From positions 7,558-22,496 of the forward strand of contig MU603070.1 of assembly GCA_025201865.1 (NCBI GenBank): 14,939 nt of DNA, in the 5' to 3' direction. The stretch is from Ramicandelaber brevisporus. Taxonomy: Eukaryota > Kickxellomycota > Ramicandelaberales > Ramicandelaberaceae. The translations under genes were made by a program, and so were the position numbers. The notes under the pieces are model-generated. The model was not told the origin of the DNA. It made no database searches and saw only the letters and a program-made list of their open reading frames with translations. Shown here one piece after another: positions 1 through 7,572 of this stretch; the first letter of the stretch is position 1; every line of letters starts with the position of its first letter.

Positions 1-306
1 GGCACGGTCATTCCTGTTGCTGAAATGCCACGTGCATGCCGTCGATTCGAAGCTGAGGTTCTCGTATTGTATCACAGCACAACAATCGCCATCAAGTACC
101 AAGCAATGCTGCACTGTGGTCCAATTCGGCAAACTGTTCGCATTGTCAAGGTTCTCGAGAAGGAAGTGCTGCGTACTGGAGACAGGGCACGCGTGGTGTT
201 TGAGTTCTTGACACATCCAGAGTACATTAAGCCGGGCCAGCGTCTGGTGTTCCGTGAAGGCCGTACGAAGGGTCTCGGCAAGGTCATCGCTCCGGTATTC
301 GACTAA
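1..306 (+). CDS. GTPBP1: GTPBP1/GTPBP2-type translational GTPase, C-terminal fragment
   Basis: The reading frame is open from base 1 to the TAA at 304-306, so this is the last 101 codons of a gene that begins outside the window. The residues match the C-terminal beta-barrel (EF-Tu domain 3-like) of the GTPBP1/AGP-1 family: [14 protein letters not shown], the [13 protein letters not shown] segment, then [32 protein letters not shown] and a short hydrophobic end. GTPBP1 proteins are cytosolic EF-Tu/eEF1A relatives linked in animals to aminoacyl-tRNA delivery and exosome-dependent mRNA decay; this role is known for the family and not shown here. The GTPase G-motifs lie upstream, outside the window. 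The ATG at base 25 is internal to the domain and not a start. The next gene on the same strand starts 100 bp downstream. Confidence 0.9.
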   Translation, partial: GTVIPVAEMPRACRRFEAEVLVLYHSTTIAIKYQAMLHCGPIRQTVRIVKVLEKEVLRTGDRARVVFEFLTHPEYIKPGQRLVFREGRTKGLGKVIAPVFD

Positions 307-406
307 ATCACTTCTTTCCTTCCTTCTTTCATTGTTTGTTTTGTTTTGATTGTTTTGTTGTTGTCGTATCACGTTATTACTTTCTTAAAGCCACTTGACT
401 ATACTG

Positions 407-1030
407 ATGAACGCGAAAGACGTTGAACGCCTGCTTGGTCAGCTCAATCAGCATGTTGGAGCCAGCCAGCTGTTAACAGATCTGCGCGATCTGAAGCAGC
501 TGTCGCGAGATACTCGCAACTGTGAACCGCTGTTTACGGCTGAAGGCGTGACCACGCTGGCAACAACAGCAACGAACCTGCTGCAACAACAAGATCAGCA
601 ACAACAACAGCTTGACAGTGCACAGGAGACAATGTGCGAACTGCTGACGGTTATCAACAATGTGCTTCTTCATCGGCCACAGCTGCGGATCCAGTTTGAT
701 GACGATGGGCTTCTGGCAGTGTTAGCAGCATTGATTCAATCCGATCCACCAAAGGATGCTGTTGGATTACGGACGCTGTTCTTGACTTCACGGCTGCTGA
801 CAATCATGATTGGCGAACGACTCGGCACAGCACAGCAACTAGTTGACAATGATAACTTGCCAGCGAGAGTTGCCACACAGTTGGAAACATTGGTATCATC
901 CAAAGATACGATGCTAAAGAATGCACCAGCTCCATTTGACCTTCGTGGCACTATCTGTGAAATACTGAAGGTTGCACTGGTGTTAGCGACTCTCTATCCA
1001 CGCTCAGCTACTATGAGCTCAGCAAAGGAC

Positions 1031-1071
<41 letters not shown>

Positions 1072-2038
1072 TAACAGTGTGCTCGATTTCACTACTTGTG
1101 AGCCAGAAGCGGCTGCAAAGTTCACTGCTCTTGTTCAACCCACATTGACCATCATCTCAGACTGCGATCCATCATCGATCAACGCTAGCAGCTATCCCTC
1201 AACAACTACCTATCATGCAGTAAACTTGCTCATGAGCTTGACTCCGCCCACTTTTGCAGATCAGTGGCAGTCATCGGGTAAAAGCATCAGCAGTTCTGCA
1301 GCCACCGTTGCAAATATCTTGTCATCAGCTGTCACCACTCTGCCATCAAAGGCATTCGACACATCTCGTGTGTTTCCATTGGAAGAATGCGATCGATTGG
1401 TGCCGACTGTGTTTTCACTGTTGGTTTTGGCCAAGTATGAGCATTCAGTCAACGTATCCATCCGCGACATTTTGCTGCCACCACGTATAGACATGACCAA
1501 GCTTCCAGAGGCAGGCAGCAGCGTTGATGCTAGGCTGATCCAGCTGCTGCGTACACCACTGACGACTGGCGGAAACCTTGCCATCCTGGTTGGAGATTTG
1601 ATCTACGAGCTATGCGACAACAAAGTAGCCAACTTGGTTCGCCGAATCGGCTATGGCAATGCATCATCATACATTTTGGCACGCGGCATCAAACTTGACC
1701 AAGAGGCATTCGAAGCCACGCTCGATTCGACTACAACGACATCATCAACTACCGCGACAGCATCTAACGACAAGAAGAAGAATGAGAAGAGCGCTGGTAA
1801 GACATTTGATCCCGTAACCGGAGTGATAAATGACGAGACACTGCAGCAGTTAGCCGGTGACGACATGACAGAAGAAGAGAAGCTGCGTGAAGCTGAGCGG
1901 CTGACTGTTCTGTTTGAACGGCTCAACAAGACTGGCATCATTTCCGCCGAGCATCCTCTAGCCAAAGCCATCCAGGAAGGGATGCTCGAGGCTCGCTACG
2001 ATTTGACAAACGATGACGGCGACAGTGACGATGATTGA
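407..2038 (+). CDS. RIC8: RIC8/synembryn, G-alpha chaperone and guanine nucleotide exchange factor
   Basis: This encodes 543 residues, close to the usual length of about 530-560 for RIC8. RIC8 proteins fold nascent heterotrimeric G-alpha subunits and act as receptor-independent exchange factors at the membrane and in the cytosol. The body is an all-helical armadillo-like repeat protein. Diagnostic segments are CEILKVALVLATL (about residues 185-197), the LLPPRIDMTKLPEAGS stretch followed by RLIQLLRTPLTTGG, CDNKVANLVRRIGYGNAS ending in ILARGIKL, and the C-terminal MTEEEKLREAERLTVLFERL block with an acidic tail. Residues 210-221 are a serine run in a presumed loop, and residues about 450-470 are low-complexity Thr/Ser/Lys. 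The frame extends to a TTG at 395, but 407 is the first ATG; its context (C at -3) is weak. The gene ends in TGA at 2036-2038. No intron is needed. Confidence 0.9.
1034..1069 (+). repeat. AGC trinucleotide microsatellite in RIC8 (Ser12)
   Basis: One AGT followed by eleven consecutive AGC codons encodes twelve serines (RIC8 residues 210-221). The run is nearly pure, so its length is likely to vary between isolates. It lies between helical segments, where a flexible loop would tolerate it. Confidence 0.9.
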
Positions 2039-2049
2039 ATGATTGAACG

Positions 2050-2055
2050 AATAAA
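2050..2055 (+). terminator. AATAAA polyadenylation signal, probably of RIC8
   Basis: An exact AATAAA lies 12 bases after the RIC8 stop codon on the same strand. It is the only such motif in the 121 bp between RIC8 and the next gene. Position and identity fit a eukaryotic 3' end signal; use is inferred. Confidence 0.5.
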
Positions 2056-2069
2056 ACAGCCAATTCAAG

Positions 2070-2079
2070 TATAAATAGG
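2070..2079 (+). promoter_or_regulatory. TATA box of the membrane protein gene
   Basis: The motif TATAAATAGG is a near-ideal TATA element, placed 80 bp upstream of the ATG at 2160 in a 121 bp spacer. The stretch after it has T-rich and CAAA-repeat segments that could be the transcription start region and leader. The RIC8 polyadenylation signal is only about 15 bp upstream, so terminator and promoter are tightly packed. Confidence 0.5.
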
Positions 2080-2159
2080 ATGTTTTTGTTCACGATGTTT
2101 TTGTAAACAAACAAACAAACAAAACCCATTTCCATCATTTTTTTTTCTTCAAACAAACA

Positions 2160-3902
2160 ATGAGGTTGGTGTCATTGTCTACTGCTTTGTCGCTACTTGC
2201 AGTACTGCTTGCCAGCGTCAGCTCTGCTGTTGCTCAAGACGACAACACCAGCAGCTCAAGCGACCCAAGTCCATCACCATCACTGTCACCATCGTCAGAA
2301 CCTTCACCGACTTCATCAACAATCCCTTCACAACCCACCAAACTTTCAGTCTCGTCAACTGATGCTGCGCTTGCCGCTGTATTCTTTGTCGTCATTGGTC
2401 TGCTCATTGCAGGCACGCTTGTCTATGTCATTGTTATCAAACGTCGTCGCGATCCCGAGGAAGTGCTGCTGGGCCGTATGCGCACTGAAGACGAAGTTGG
2501 CCTGCTTGTTGAAAACATCAAGGCTCAGCTTGCCACCATCCGATACATGCCATTGTTCAACTGGGACGAACTCAAGCTGCACTGGATCCATCACTCATTA
2601 TCGTGGCTCGCCCTAACAGTTTTACTTGCGTCTCTCGTTGCTCTCATTGTTGGTCTTGTGGCTCCAAGCATTGACAATGCTGAAAGAGTGGTTCAAACTG
2701 GTGTGTTTGGAGCAATGGTATCACTAAACATGTTTGTGATGGTTCGCCAGCACTTGTATTACAGACTGCGTAGATCATCCGACGAAGATATTGAACAGCT
2801 TCGACAGGCAATCAATTCTGCAGAGTTCCGCACATTTGACGGCAAGCGCTGGGTAAACTGGGTACAAGTGTTCATTCTCGTGTTTGAATTCATACAGTTA
2901 ATGACATTCCCAATTAGAGATCTCATCAAAAACATCCAAATATATGCAAACGGCAATGGCAAGGCTGGCACAAAGCTATCGGAAGATGACTCAACAGCGT
3001 GGGACAGAGCACTGAGTTTGGCTGCGCTGTTCCCGAACATTACACCTGGCCTGTTTGTAATTGTGTTCTGGGCCGTGTTTGGATTGTTTATTATTTTGGC
3101 GGTTATTGTGACGGTGATTCACTTGTACAACAACAGTGGAAGCAGTTCGTTGCTGGATCGACGACCAATCAGACTGTACTGGGTGAACTATTTTGTGCCA
3201 GTTGTCAATTTATTGTATCTGCCGTTGCTGGTGATCTTTGTGTCGTCTGCAGCCTGCGTATCAAAGGATGTGCCGAATATGACTACTCTGCAAGAAACGG
3301 GAATCGTCAAATGCCATGCACCTGGCCTCTCCAAACCCTTGTACCTGGTTGCCGCGCTAGTTGGATATGCTGTTGCCTACTTGCTGATGACAATCTTTGT
3401 ATCCTCGTATGATCGCACACCCGTTAAAGGCGAAATCATGTTCAAGAGCGTTGGCGTTGCCTTTACCAAGAACATGTCCCTGCTGCTGTCCATTGACTTC
3501 CTCCTCATCCCTCAGGATTACCGTCACCTCCGCAGTGCTTTATCCGTTGTAATTGTCACCGCACTAACTTGCTACAATCTCCAGATGAAGCCCTGCTACA
3601 CTCGCAGTGTAAACTTGTGGAGAAGCGCTGGCTTCTGTGCAATCACGTGGACGGTTACTTTTATTGCCATGCTCACAAATGACGACGGAGATGTGGCCAA
3701 CGTGCCAGTGTGGTCGATCATTACGGGGATTGTGATGGGATCTGCAGTAGTCTTTGCGTTGTTTGGGATTATCAAAGTGTGCGTGGATAGCGCCACTAAT
3801 AAAAGAGCGGAGAAGCAACAACTGCTGGCAATGCAGCAAATGAGACACAAGCATCAACCAACACCCACGACTATCAACACGCGTCAACATCCTCACTATT
3901 AA
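2160..3902 (+). CDS. Unrecognised polytopic membrane protein with signal peptide and Ser/Pro-rich N-terminal segment
   Basis: This encodes 580 residues of no family I can name. Residues 1-25 are a clear signal peptide ending near SAVAQ. Residues 26-66 are rich in Ser, Pro and Thr, like an O-glycosylated cell-surface stalk. About ten hydrophobic segments follow, roughly at 69-92, 147-168, 180-197, 232-252, 296-321, 343-364, 392-416, 438-473 (one or two), 486-505 and 517-541. The first membrane helix ends in a strong basic stop (KRRR) and the C-terminal tail from about 545 is basic and Gln/His-rich, probably cytosolic. Cys366 and Cys385 flank an NMT sequon (Asn373) after the LYLPLL helix, suggesting an exposed disulfide loop. 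The LYLP...Cys...Cys pattern recalls C-terminal membrane parts of large protist and fungal surface proteins, but this is only an impression. It could be a sensor, transporter or wall protein. The ATG follows a T-rich, CAAA-rich leader and a TATA box. Confidence 0.75.
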   Translation: MRLVSLSTALSLLAVLLASVSSAVAQDDNTSSSSDPSPSPSLSPSSEPSPTSSTIPSQPTKLSVSSTDAALAAVFFVVIGLLIAGTLVYVIVIKRRRDPEEVLLGRMRTEDEVGLLVENIKAQLATIRYMPLFNWDELKLHWIHHSLSWLALTVLLASLVALIVGLVAPSIDNAERVVQTGVFGAMVSLNMFVMVRQHLYYRLRRSSDEDIEQLRQAINSAEFRTFDGKRWVNWVQVFILVFEFIQLMTFPIRDLIKNIQIYANGNGKAGTKLSEDDSTAWDRALSLAALFPNITPGLFVIVFWAVFGLFIILAVIVTVIHLYNNSGSSSLLDRRPIRLYWVNYFVPVVNLLYLPLLVIFVSSAACVSKDVPNMTTLQETGIVKCHAPGLSKPLYLVAALVGYAVAYLLMTIFVSSYDRTPVKGEIMFKSVGVAFTKNMSLLLSIDFLLIPQDYRHLRSALSVVIVTALTCYNLQMKPCYTRSVNLWRSAGFCAITWTVTFIAMLTNDDGDVANVPVWSIITGIVMGSAVVFALFGIIKVCVDSATNKRAEKQQLLAMQQMRHKHQPTPTTINTRQHPHY

Positions 3903-3978
3903 AGTATACTTTTTTTGGTCGTTCATTCGTTCCATTATCCATTGATTCTTTTATTATTTAGAGCAACCTTTCCCCATT

Positions 3979-3984
3979 TTTATT
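3979..3984 (-). terminator. AATAAA polyadenylation signal candidate for BolA2
   Basis: TTTATT on the + strand reads AATAAA on the minus strand, about 125 bp beyond the BolA2 stop. A second copy overlaps the stop codon itself (4107-4112) and a third is at 3950-3955. Use of this copy or the one at 3950 would make the BolA2 transcript run past the + strand signal at 4029, giving overlapping convergent 3' ends. Confidence 0.35.
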
Positions 3985-4028
3985 AACTGCGATTAACTAT
4001 TAAAATGGTCATTTATAATGATGATGAT

Positions 4029-4034
4029 AATAAA
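4029..4034 (+). terminator. AATAAA polyadenylation signal of the membrane protein gene
   Basis: An exact AATAAA lies 127 bp after the TAA at 3902, within an A/T-rich stretch of GAT and AAT triplets. It is the only + strand AATAAA between 3903 and the BolA2 gene. Confidence 0.4.
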
Positions 4035-4058
4035 GTATTGAAATACAACTACATCTAG

Positions 4059-4100
4059 TTAGTGGTTAGTGGTTAGTGGTTAGTGGTTACTGGTTACTGC
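4059..4100. repeat. Seven-base tandem repeat (TTAGTGG)4 plus two variant copies
   Basis: Four exact copies of TTAGTGG run from 4059 to 4086, followed by TTACTGG and TTACTGC, with no spacing. The array ends eight bases before the BolA2 stop codon, so it sits in the shared convergent 3' region of the membrane protein gene and BolA2. It resembles a G-rich telomere-type heptamer but is too short and internal to be a telomere. Confidence 0.9.
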
Positions 4101-4107
4101 TCACTGT

Positions 4108-4443
4108 TTATTGCTGGAGAGCAGCCATTCTGATGGCCTCTTCTCTGGCCACTTTAAATACCTCCCACTGCTCTGGAGTAAACGTCTTTTGCGAGAAGGC
4201 GTGGATCCGTGGAATGATATCCTTTAACACCTCGTTGACAAGACGATGTCTTTGCAAAAGTGTAATGCGCGCAAACCCTGGAGATACAATGCACACTTTG
4301 AAAGCCTGGCCGCAACCGCCCGACTGGTCTTCGACTTCAACGAACTCAGTCGTGTATTCAGTGCCGTCTGCAGCAGTAATCTTGAGATCGCGGAAGACAA
4401 TCTCTTTGATCAGCTCCGGCGTCACTGCACTTTGGTCCGTCAT
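4108..4443 (-). CDS. BOLA2: BolA2/Fra2-type [2Fe-2S] partner of monothiol glutaredoxin
   Basis: This encodes 111 residues with a complete BolA domain. BolA2/Fra2 proteins are cytosolic and nuclear and bind a bridged [2Fe-2S] cluster with Grx3/4-type glutaredoxins for iron sensing and cluster delivery. Seen here: SGGCGQAF with Cys44, the signature LLQRHRLVNEVLK with His66, and PRIHAFSQKTFTPEQW with His81. The GCGQ and IHAFS-KTFTPEQW blocks favour BolA2/Fra2 over BolA1 or mitochondrial BolA3. The ATG at 4443 gives a short leader (MTDQSAVTPE) leading straight into helix 1 and is preferred. The same frame stays open upstream to an ATG at 4572, adding 43 Leu-rich residues that look like translated leader. 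It is convergent with the membrane protein gene and lies downstream of MDM31 on the same strand. Confidence 0.9.
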   Translation of the reverse strand: MTDQSAVTPELIKEIVFRDLKITAADGTEYTTEFVEVEDQSGGCGQAFKVCIVSPGFARITLLQRHRLVNEVLKDIIPRIHAFSQKTFTPEQWEVFKVAREEAIRMAALQQ

Positions 4444-4657
4444 CGGTCGATCGAATCTGCAACTTGCCGCAAGGTTTGGAAATAAATTAATAATCGAAGA
4501 TTCGTCAACGAACACGAGCTCAAACACGAGCACAAGTTGTCGCATTCCTTCCTTGTTCAGCAACATCAACAAAAGAATAACTCTAAGCGATATGCATATG
4601 AGTGAGATGAATAAATACTTTTAGTAAAAAAGAAATAAAGAAGAGTTGTTTCCTTAC

Positions 4658-7411
4658 TTAAATGGTCATTGGAATGCCAGTCCAGTCGAAAAAGTCCAGT
4701 TTGCCTCTTGCATATTGGTACAAACTAATCACTTGTTTTGTCAATGCCTGCAATCCCCATAATCCAACTCGCTTCATTCTTCTACTCCTCACCCGATGAT
4801 CCCTCGTCAGCCTCACAAACTCTTCGCTCGTTGCATTCTCGAGAATCGGCTTAATTTCTGAGTCACCCACTCCCCATGCTCCGTTAAAGTTGGACAGTGG
4901 TAAATTTGCTGAGCACTTGATGGGCATAAACGTGCGGTTGGCGTTCATAAAGGCCACAACTGGTCGGACGATGGCATTGTTCCAGTAAGACAAGTCGTCG
5001 TTGGCGAGAGGGACTGAGGCTTTGAGATTGCGGAATTGGAGATCGAGATCAATTTTGATGTCTGTAGAAACTGGTCTACGCGGTCGTGCTTGCTGCTGCT
5101 GCTGCTGCTGTTGCTTTTGTTCTTGTTGCTTTTGTTGTTGTTGTTGCTGTTGGAGTGAAATTTGGAGTGGAGTGCGTGACTTTGTAGACAAGCTAACTGA
5201 TGGCTGATGTGGCGCTGTTTGTTCGGATGCTGGGCTGCGCTGTGGGGGAGCTATGACCACAAACTCTTGTATACGATCAGCCAACACAGTAAACTCGATA
5301 GAATCCGTCAAATCCGTCAAGTCCTGAATGATTTCTTGCAGTAATGGTCTCTCCTCTTCAAGTGGAATCTCTATGGTAGCCTGCATATCAATAGTGCCAG
5401 CAGTCAGCCATGACAGTGGACCCGATGCACCAGATGACATGTGATCCACTGGCAAACCGTCCAGTCTAATCTTGAATCTCTTTACTGGTGTCTTTTCACT
5501 GACCACTGCTCTATTCTCTGCCGTGCTGAACCTGAGCTCTGTTTGAGGGAATGACGACTGCTGAGCCTTATGCAAACTGAATAAACAGTTGTCAAAAGTT
5601 CCAGCAATATTGTCAGCGCTCATTACATCCAGCATCATGAATTGCTGTCTTAATCGAGGCAAGTTCATTGCAAAGATTGAGACCGGAACAGGACGGAAGT
5701 TGTATTGCAGCCAAGTAACCATCATGTCTTCAAGCTGTACATTGTCCATCTCAAAGTGACCAGGAATGCGAGTCAATCTGTCTGAGGCTGCGTCATAATC
5801 GGGTGGGTAAGGTGGCATGTGACGCTGATCAATTACTCCACGAACACCACGGACGTTAACACTCTTAATTGGACCACGACCATCCAACCATCTCCAGAAA
5901 TCCAGCTGAACATCAATCTGGTCAAACGTCAAATCACAAAATGAGAAGTTCATGTCATATTCTGTCTGTTCCTGATATTCATTATCCATTGACTGATCGG
6001 TTGATTGCTGCTGCTGTTGCTGGTGGTGTTGCTGGTGGTGTTGTTGATGTTGACCGTGTCCGTTTGAAGGGTTCTGAATATGGCTAGAAGAGTGCTGAGG
6101 CATAAATAAATCCATACTGTGGCGCTGTTCATCTGCCGAGTGTTCTGCTCCGCCCAATTGCTCTGTTTTAATAGGCAATGCATGCTGAGGACCAACATTC
6201 CAAATAACATTTTTGAGGGTAATATGGCCAGAACTCCAGTCAGGCACCACAGATGCACCAATGGTAACGCTTGATCCAATGGCTCTTGAAATCAATTTGG
6301 CAATTTGGTTGGCTGCAAACTCTTGAAACTGCAAACTGTTGATCACAAAGAGAACTAGACTGACAAATGTTGTGGATGCAAGCAAGAAGAAGGCTACATT
6401 GCTCATCAATATCCACGAAATCATTGCGAGAATATCATCCGTTGTCCAAGGTCGTTTGGTGCGAGTTAGTGCAAATCTCAAGTTTACACTCAGTCGAGCC
6501 CAGAACCCAGATATCCCTTCAAGCATTTCCGCACGAGTAGGCAAGCGAGGCATCATGGATGATGATGATGACGACGCTGGTTGTTTCTGTTGTTGTTGCT
6601 GCTGTTGCTTCTGAGATGACTTTTCAGATGATTCCTTCTGCTGTGACTGCTTTGAATTGCCATTGGTTTGCGATGAACTGTTAGAATCCGTTGACATTGA
6701 GCGAACCAACTGTATGATTGCCTGTGAAGATAGCCCACTTAATTTCTCACCATTTGACAACAACAACACTGAGCAACTACTATTACTGGCGTTGTTTGAC
6801 AGCTTCTTGACACATTTCCGCTTGGGCTGCTGGAATAACTGAACCTGAACAGAGCGGCGTCTCTTTTGACGATCAAACAAGGCTGATGGCAGTGACACAG
6901 CTGCTGCAACTGATGGAGGAACTGGCGTCGCCTGGGCCGATGTTGTGGCTGCCACAGCAGTCTGAGAGATGACTTCCTGAGTTGACGTCACAACCACATC
7001 GCCTGGGCTTCCATAAAACAGCACGCCTTGGCCCATTCCTGCACGCGTCACAAACCTGCGAGATGGCAAATACTGCACAGCAGATGGCGCAGTACGGCCA
7101 GCAAACTTGACAGCTGAGGCAACATAGAACATTAACTGACGCTGAAGAGTTGCAAACAGAGATCTGGCCAGATCAGCCGATTGATGTCGACGGAATGGCC
7201 ACCAGTGTCCACATCTGAAACCAGACAGGAACCATGGATGTCGATAATGCTGTTGTTGCTGTTGTTGTTGATGAGCGCGATCGCCTAAAGACTTGCGAAG
7301 AGATTGCTGCCGAAGCTGCTGCTGAAGCCAGGTAAAGTTGAGCAAGCTGGAGCGCTGCTGGCTCATATTGTCAGAGAACAGACGTCTCCACCCAAAGAAC
7401 CGGCCCGTCAT
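4658..7411 (-). CDS. MDM31: MDM31/MDM32 family inner mitochondrial membrane protein
   Basis: This encodes 917 residues, longer than yeast Mdm31/Mdm32 (about 580-620) because of low-complexity insertions. The family sits in the fungal inner mitochondrial membrane and is needed for mitochondrial shape, distribution, nucleoid stability and lipid homeostasis. Residues 1-120 are basic with few acids, fitting an import presequence. A hydrophobic double segment at about 328-360 is the membrane anchor. The conserved domain follows: IGSSVTIGASVVPDWSSG with ITLKNVIW (about 378-400), then FDQIDVQLDFWRWLDGRG and VRGVRGVID (about 495-530), and LEDMMVTWLQY further on. A Gln/His-rich block at about 430-485 splits this domain, and more Gln runs lie at about 48-54, 269-275 and 754-774. 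MDM31 versus MDM32 cannot be decided. The start is the first ATG after an A/T-rich spacer. The frame is unbroken. Confidence 0.9.
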   Translation of the reverse strand: MTGRFFGWRRLFSDNMSQQRSSLLNFTWLQQQLRQQSLRKSLGDRAHQQQQQQQHYRHPWFLSGFRCGHWWPFRRHQSADLARSLFATLQRQLMFYVASAVKFAGRTAPSAVQYLPSRRFVTRAGMGQGVLFYGSPGDVVVTSTQEVISQTAVAATTSAQATPVPPSVAAAVSLPSALFDRQKRRRSVQVQLFQQPKRKCVKKLSNNASNSSCSVLLLSNGEKLSGLSSQAIIQLVRSMSTDSNSSSQTNGNSKQSQQKESSEKSSQKQQQQQQQKQPASSSSSSMMPRLPTRAEMLEGISGFWARLSVNLRFALTRTKRPWTTDDILAMISWILMSNVAFFLLASTTFVSLVLFVINSLQFQEFAANQIAKLISRAIGSSVTIGASVVPDWSSGHITLKNVIWNVGPQHALPIKTEQLGGAEHSADEQRHSMDLFMPQHSSSHIQNPSNGHGQHQQHHQQHHQQQQQQSTDQSMDNEYQEQTEYDMNFSFCDLTFDQIDVQLDFWRWLDGRGPIKSVNVRGVRGVIDQRHMPPYPPDYDAASDRLTRIPGHFEMDNVQLEDMMVTWLQYNFRPVPVSIFAMNLPRLRQQFMMLDVMSADNIAGTFDNCLFSLHKAQQSSFPQTELRFSTAENRAVVSEKTPVKRFKIRLDGLPVDHMSSGASGPLSWLTAGTIDMQATIEIPLEEERPLLQEIIQDLTDLTDSIEFTVLADRIQEFVVIAPPQRSPASEQTAPHQPSVSLSTKSRTPLQISLQQQQQQQKQQEQKQQQQQQQQARPRRPVSTDIKIDLDLQFRNLKASVPLANDDLSYWNNAIVRPVVAFMNANRTFMPIKCSANLPLSNFNGAWGVGDSEIKPILENATSEEFVRLTRDHRVRSRRMKRVGLWGLQALTKQVISLYQYARGKLDFFDWTGIPMTI
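5090..5152 (-). repeat. Gln-rich CAG/CAA tract in MDM31 (residues 754-774)
   Basis: Twenty-one codons encode Gln broken only by Lys, Glu and Lys. On the + strand it reads as CTG/TTG/TTT triplets. CAG and CAA are mixed, which limits slippage compared with a pure repeat. It separates the conserved MDM31 core from the C-terminal conserved block that begins near DIKIDLDLQF. Confidence 0.9.
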
Positions 7412-7572
7412 CGCTCTTGCGCTCGATCAACCTCTTCGTTCGTGTGTGTCAGAGTCAACCGCGTTCTCCTCCTTTTGAAAAAAAAAGTTAAGAATTTTTT
7501 TGTTAGATTTTTTTTTTACAGTGTCTTCAACAGGGCACAAGTGAAGTTGAGTTGGTTGAGGAATGAAGTTAT

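Noticed and set aside
395-406. Upstream TTG extension of RIC8 by four codons
   Set aside because: TTG is an unlikely start in a nuclear gene; the first ATG at 407 opens directly into the conserved N-terminus.
2197-2616. 139-codon + strand frame inside the membrane protein gene
   Set aside because: His/Ser/Leu-rich shadow frame of a real gene with a signal peptide and membrane helices in the main frame; no independent support.
4059-4100. Internal telomere tract
   Set aside because: Only six 7-base units, two of them variant, flanked by ordinary genes on both sides.
4076-4624. 182-codon + strand frame covering BolA2
   Set aside because: It is antisense to a clear BolA domain, and its first residues come from the tandem repeat and 3' region.
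7472-7519. Minus-strand GTAAAA...CTAAC...CAAAAG segment as a leader intron of MDM31
   Set aside because: It is almost pure A/T runs, the acceptor AAAG is poor, and A/T richness alone would explain the motifs; kept as an unlikely alternative.
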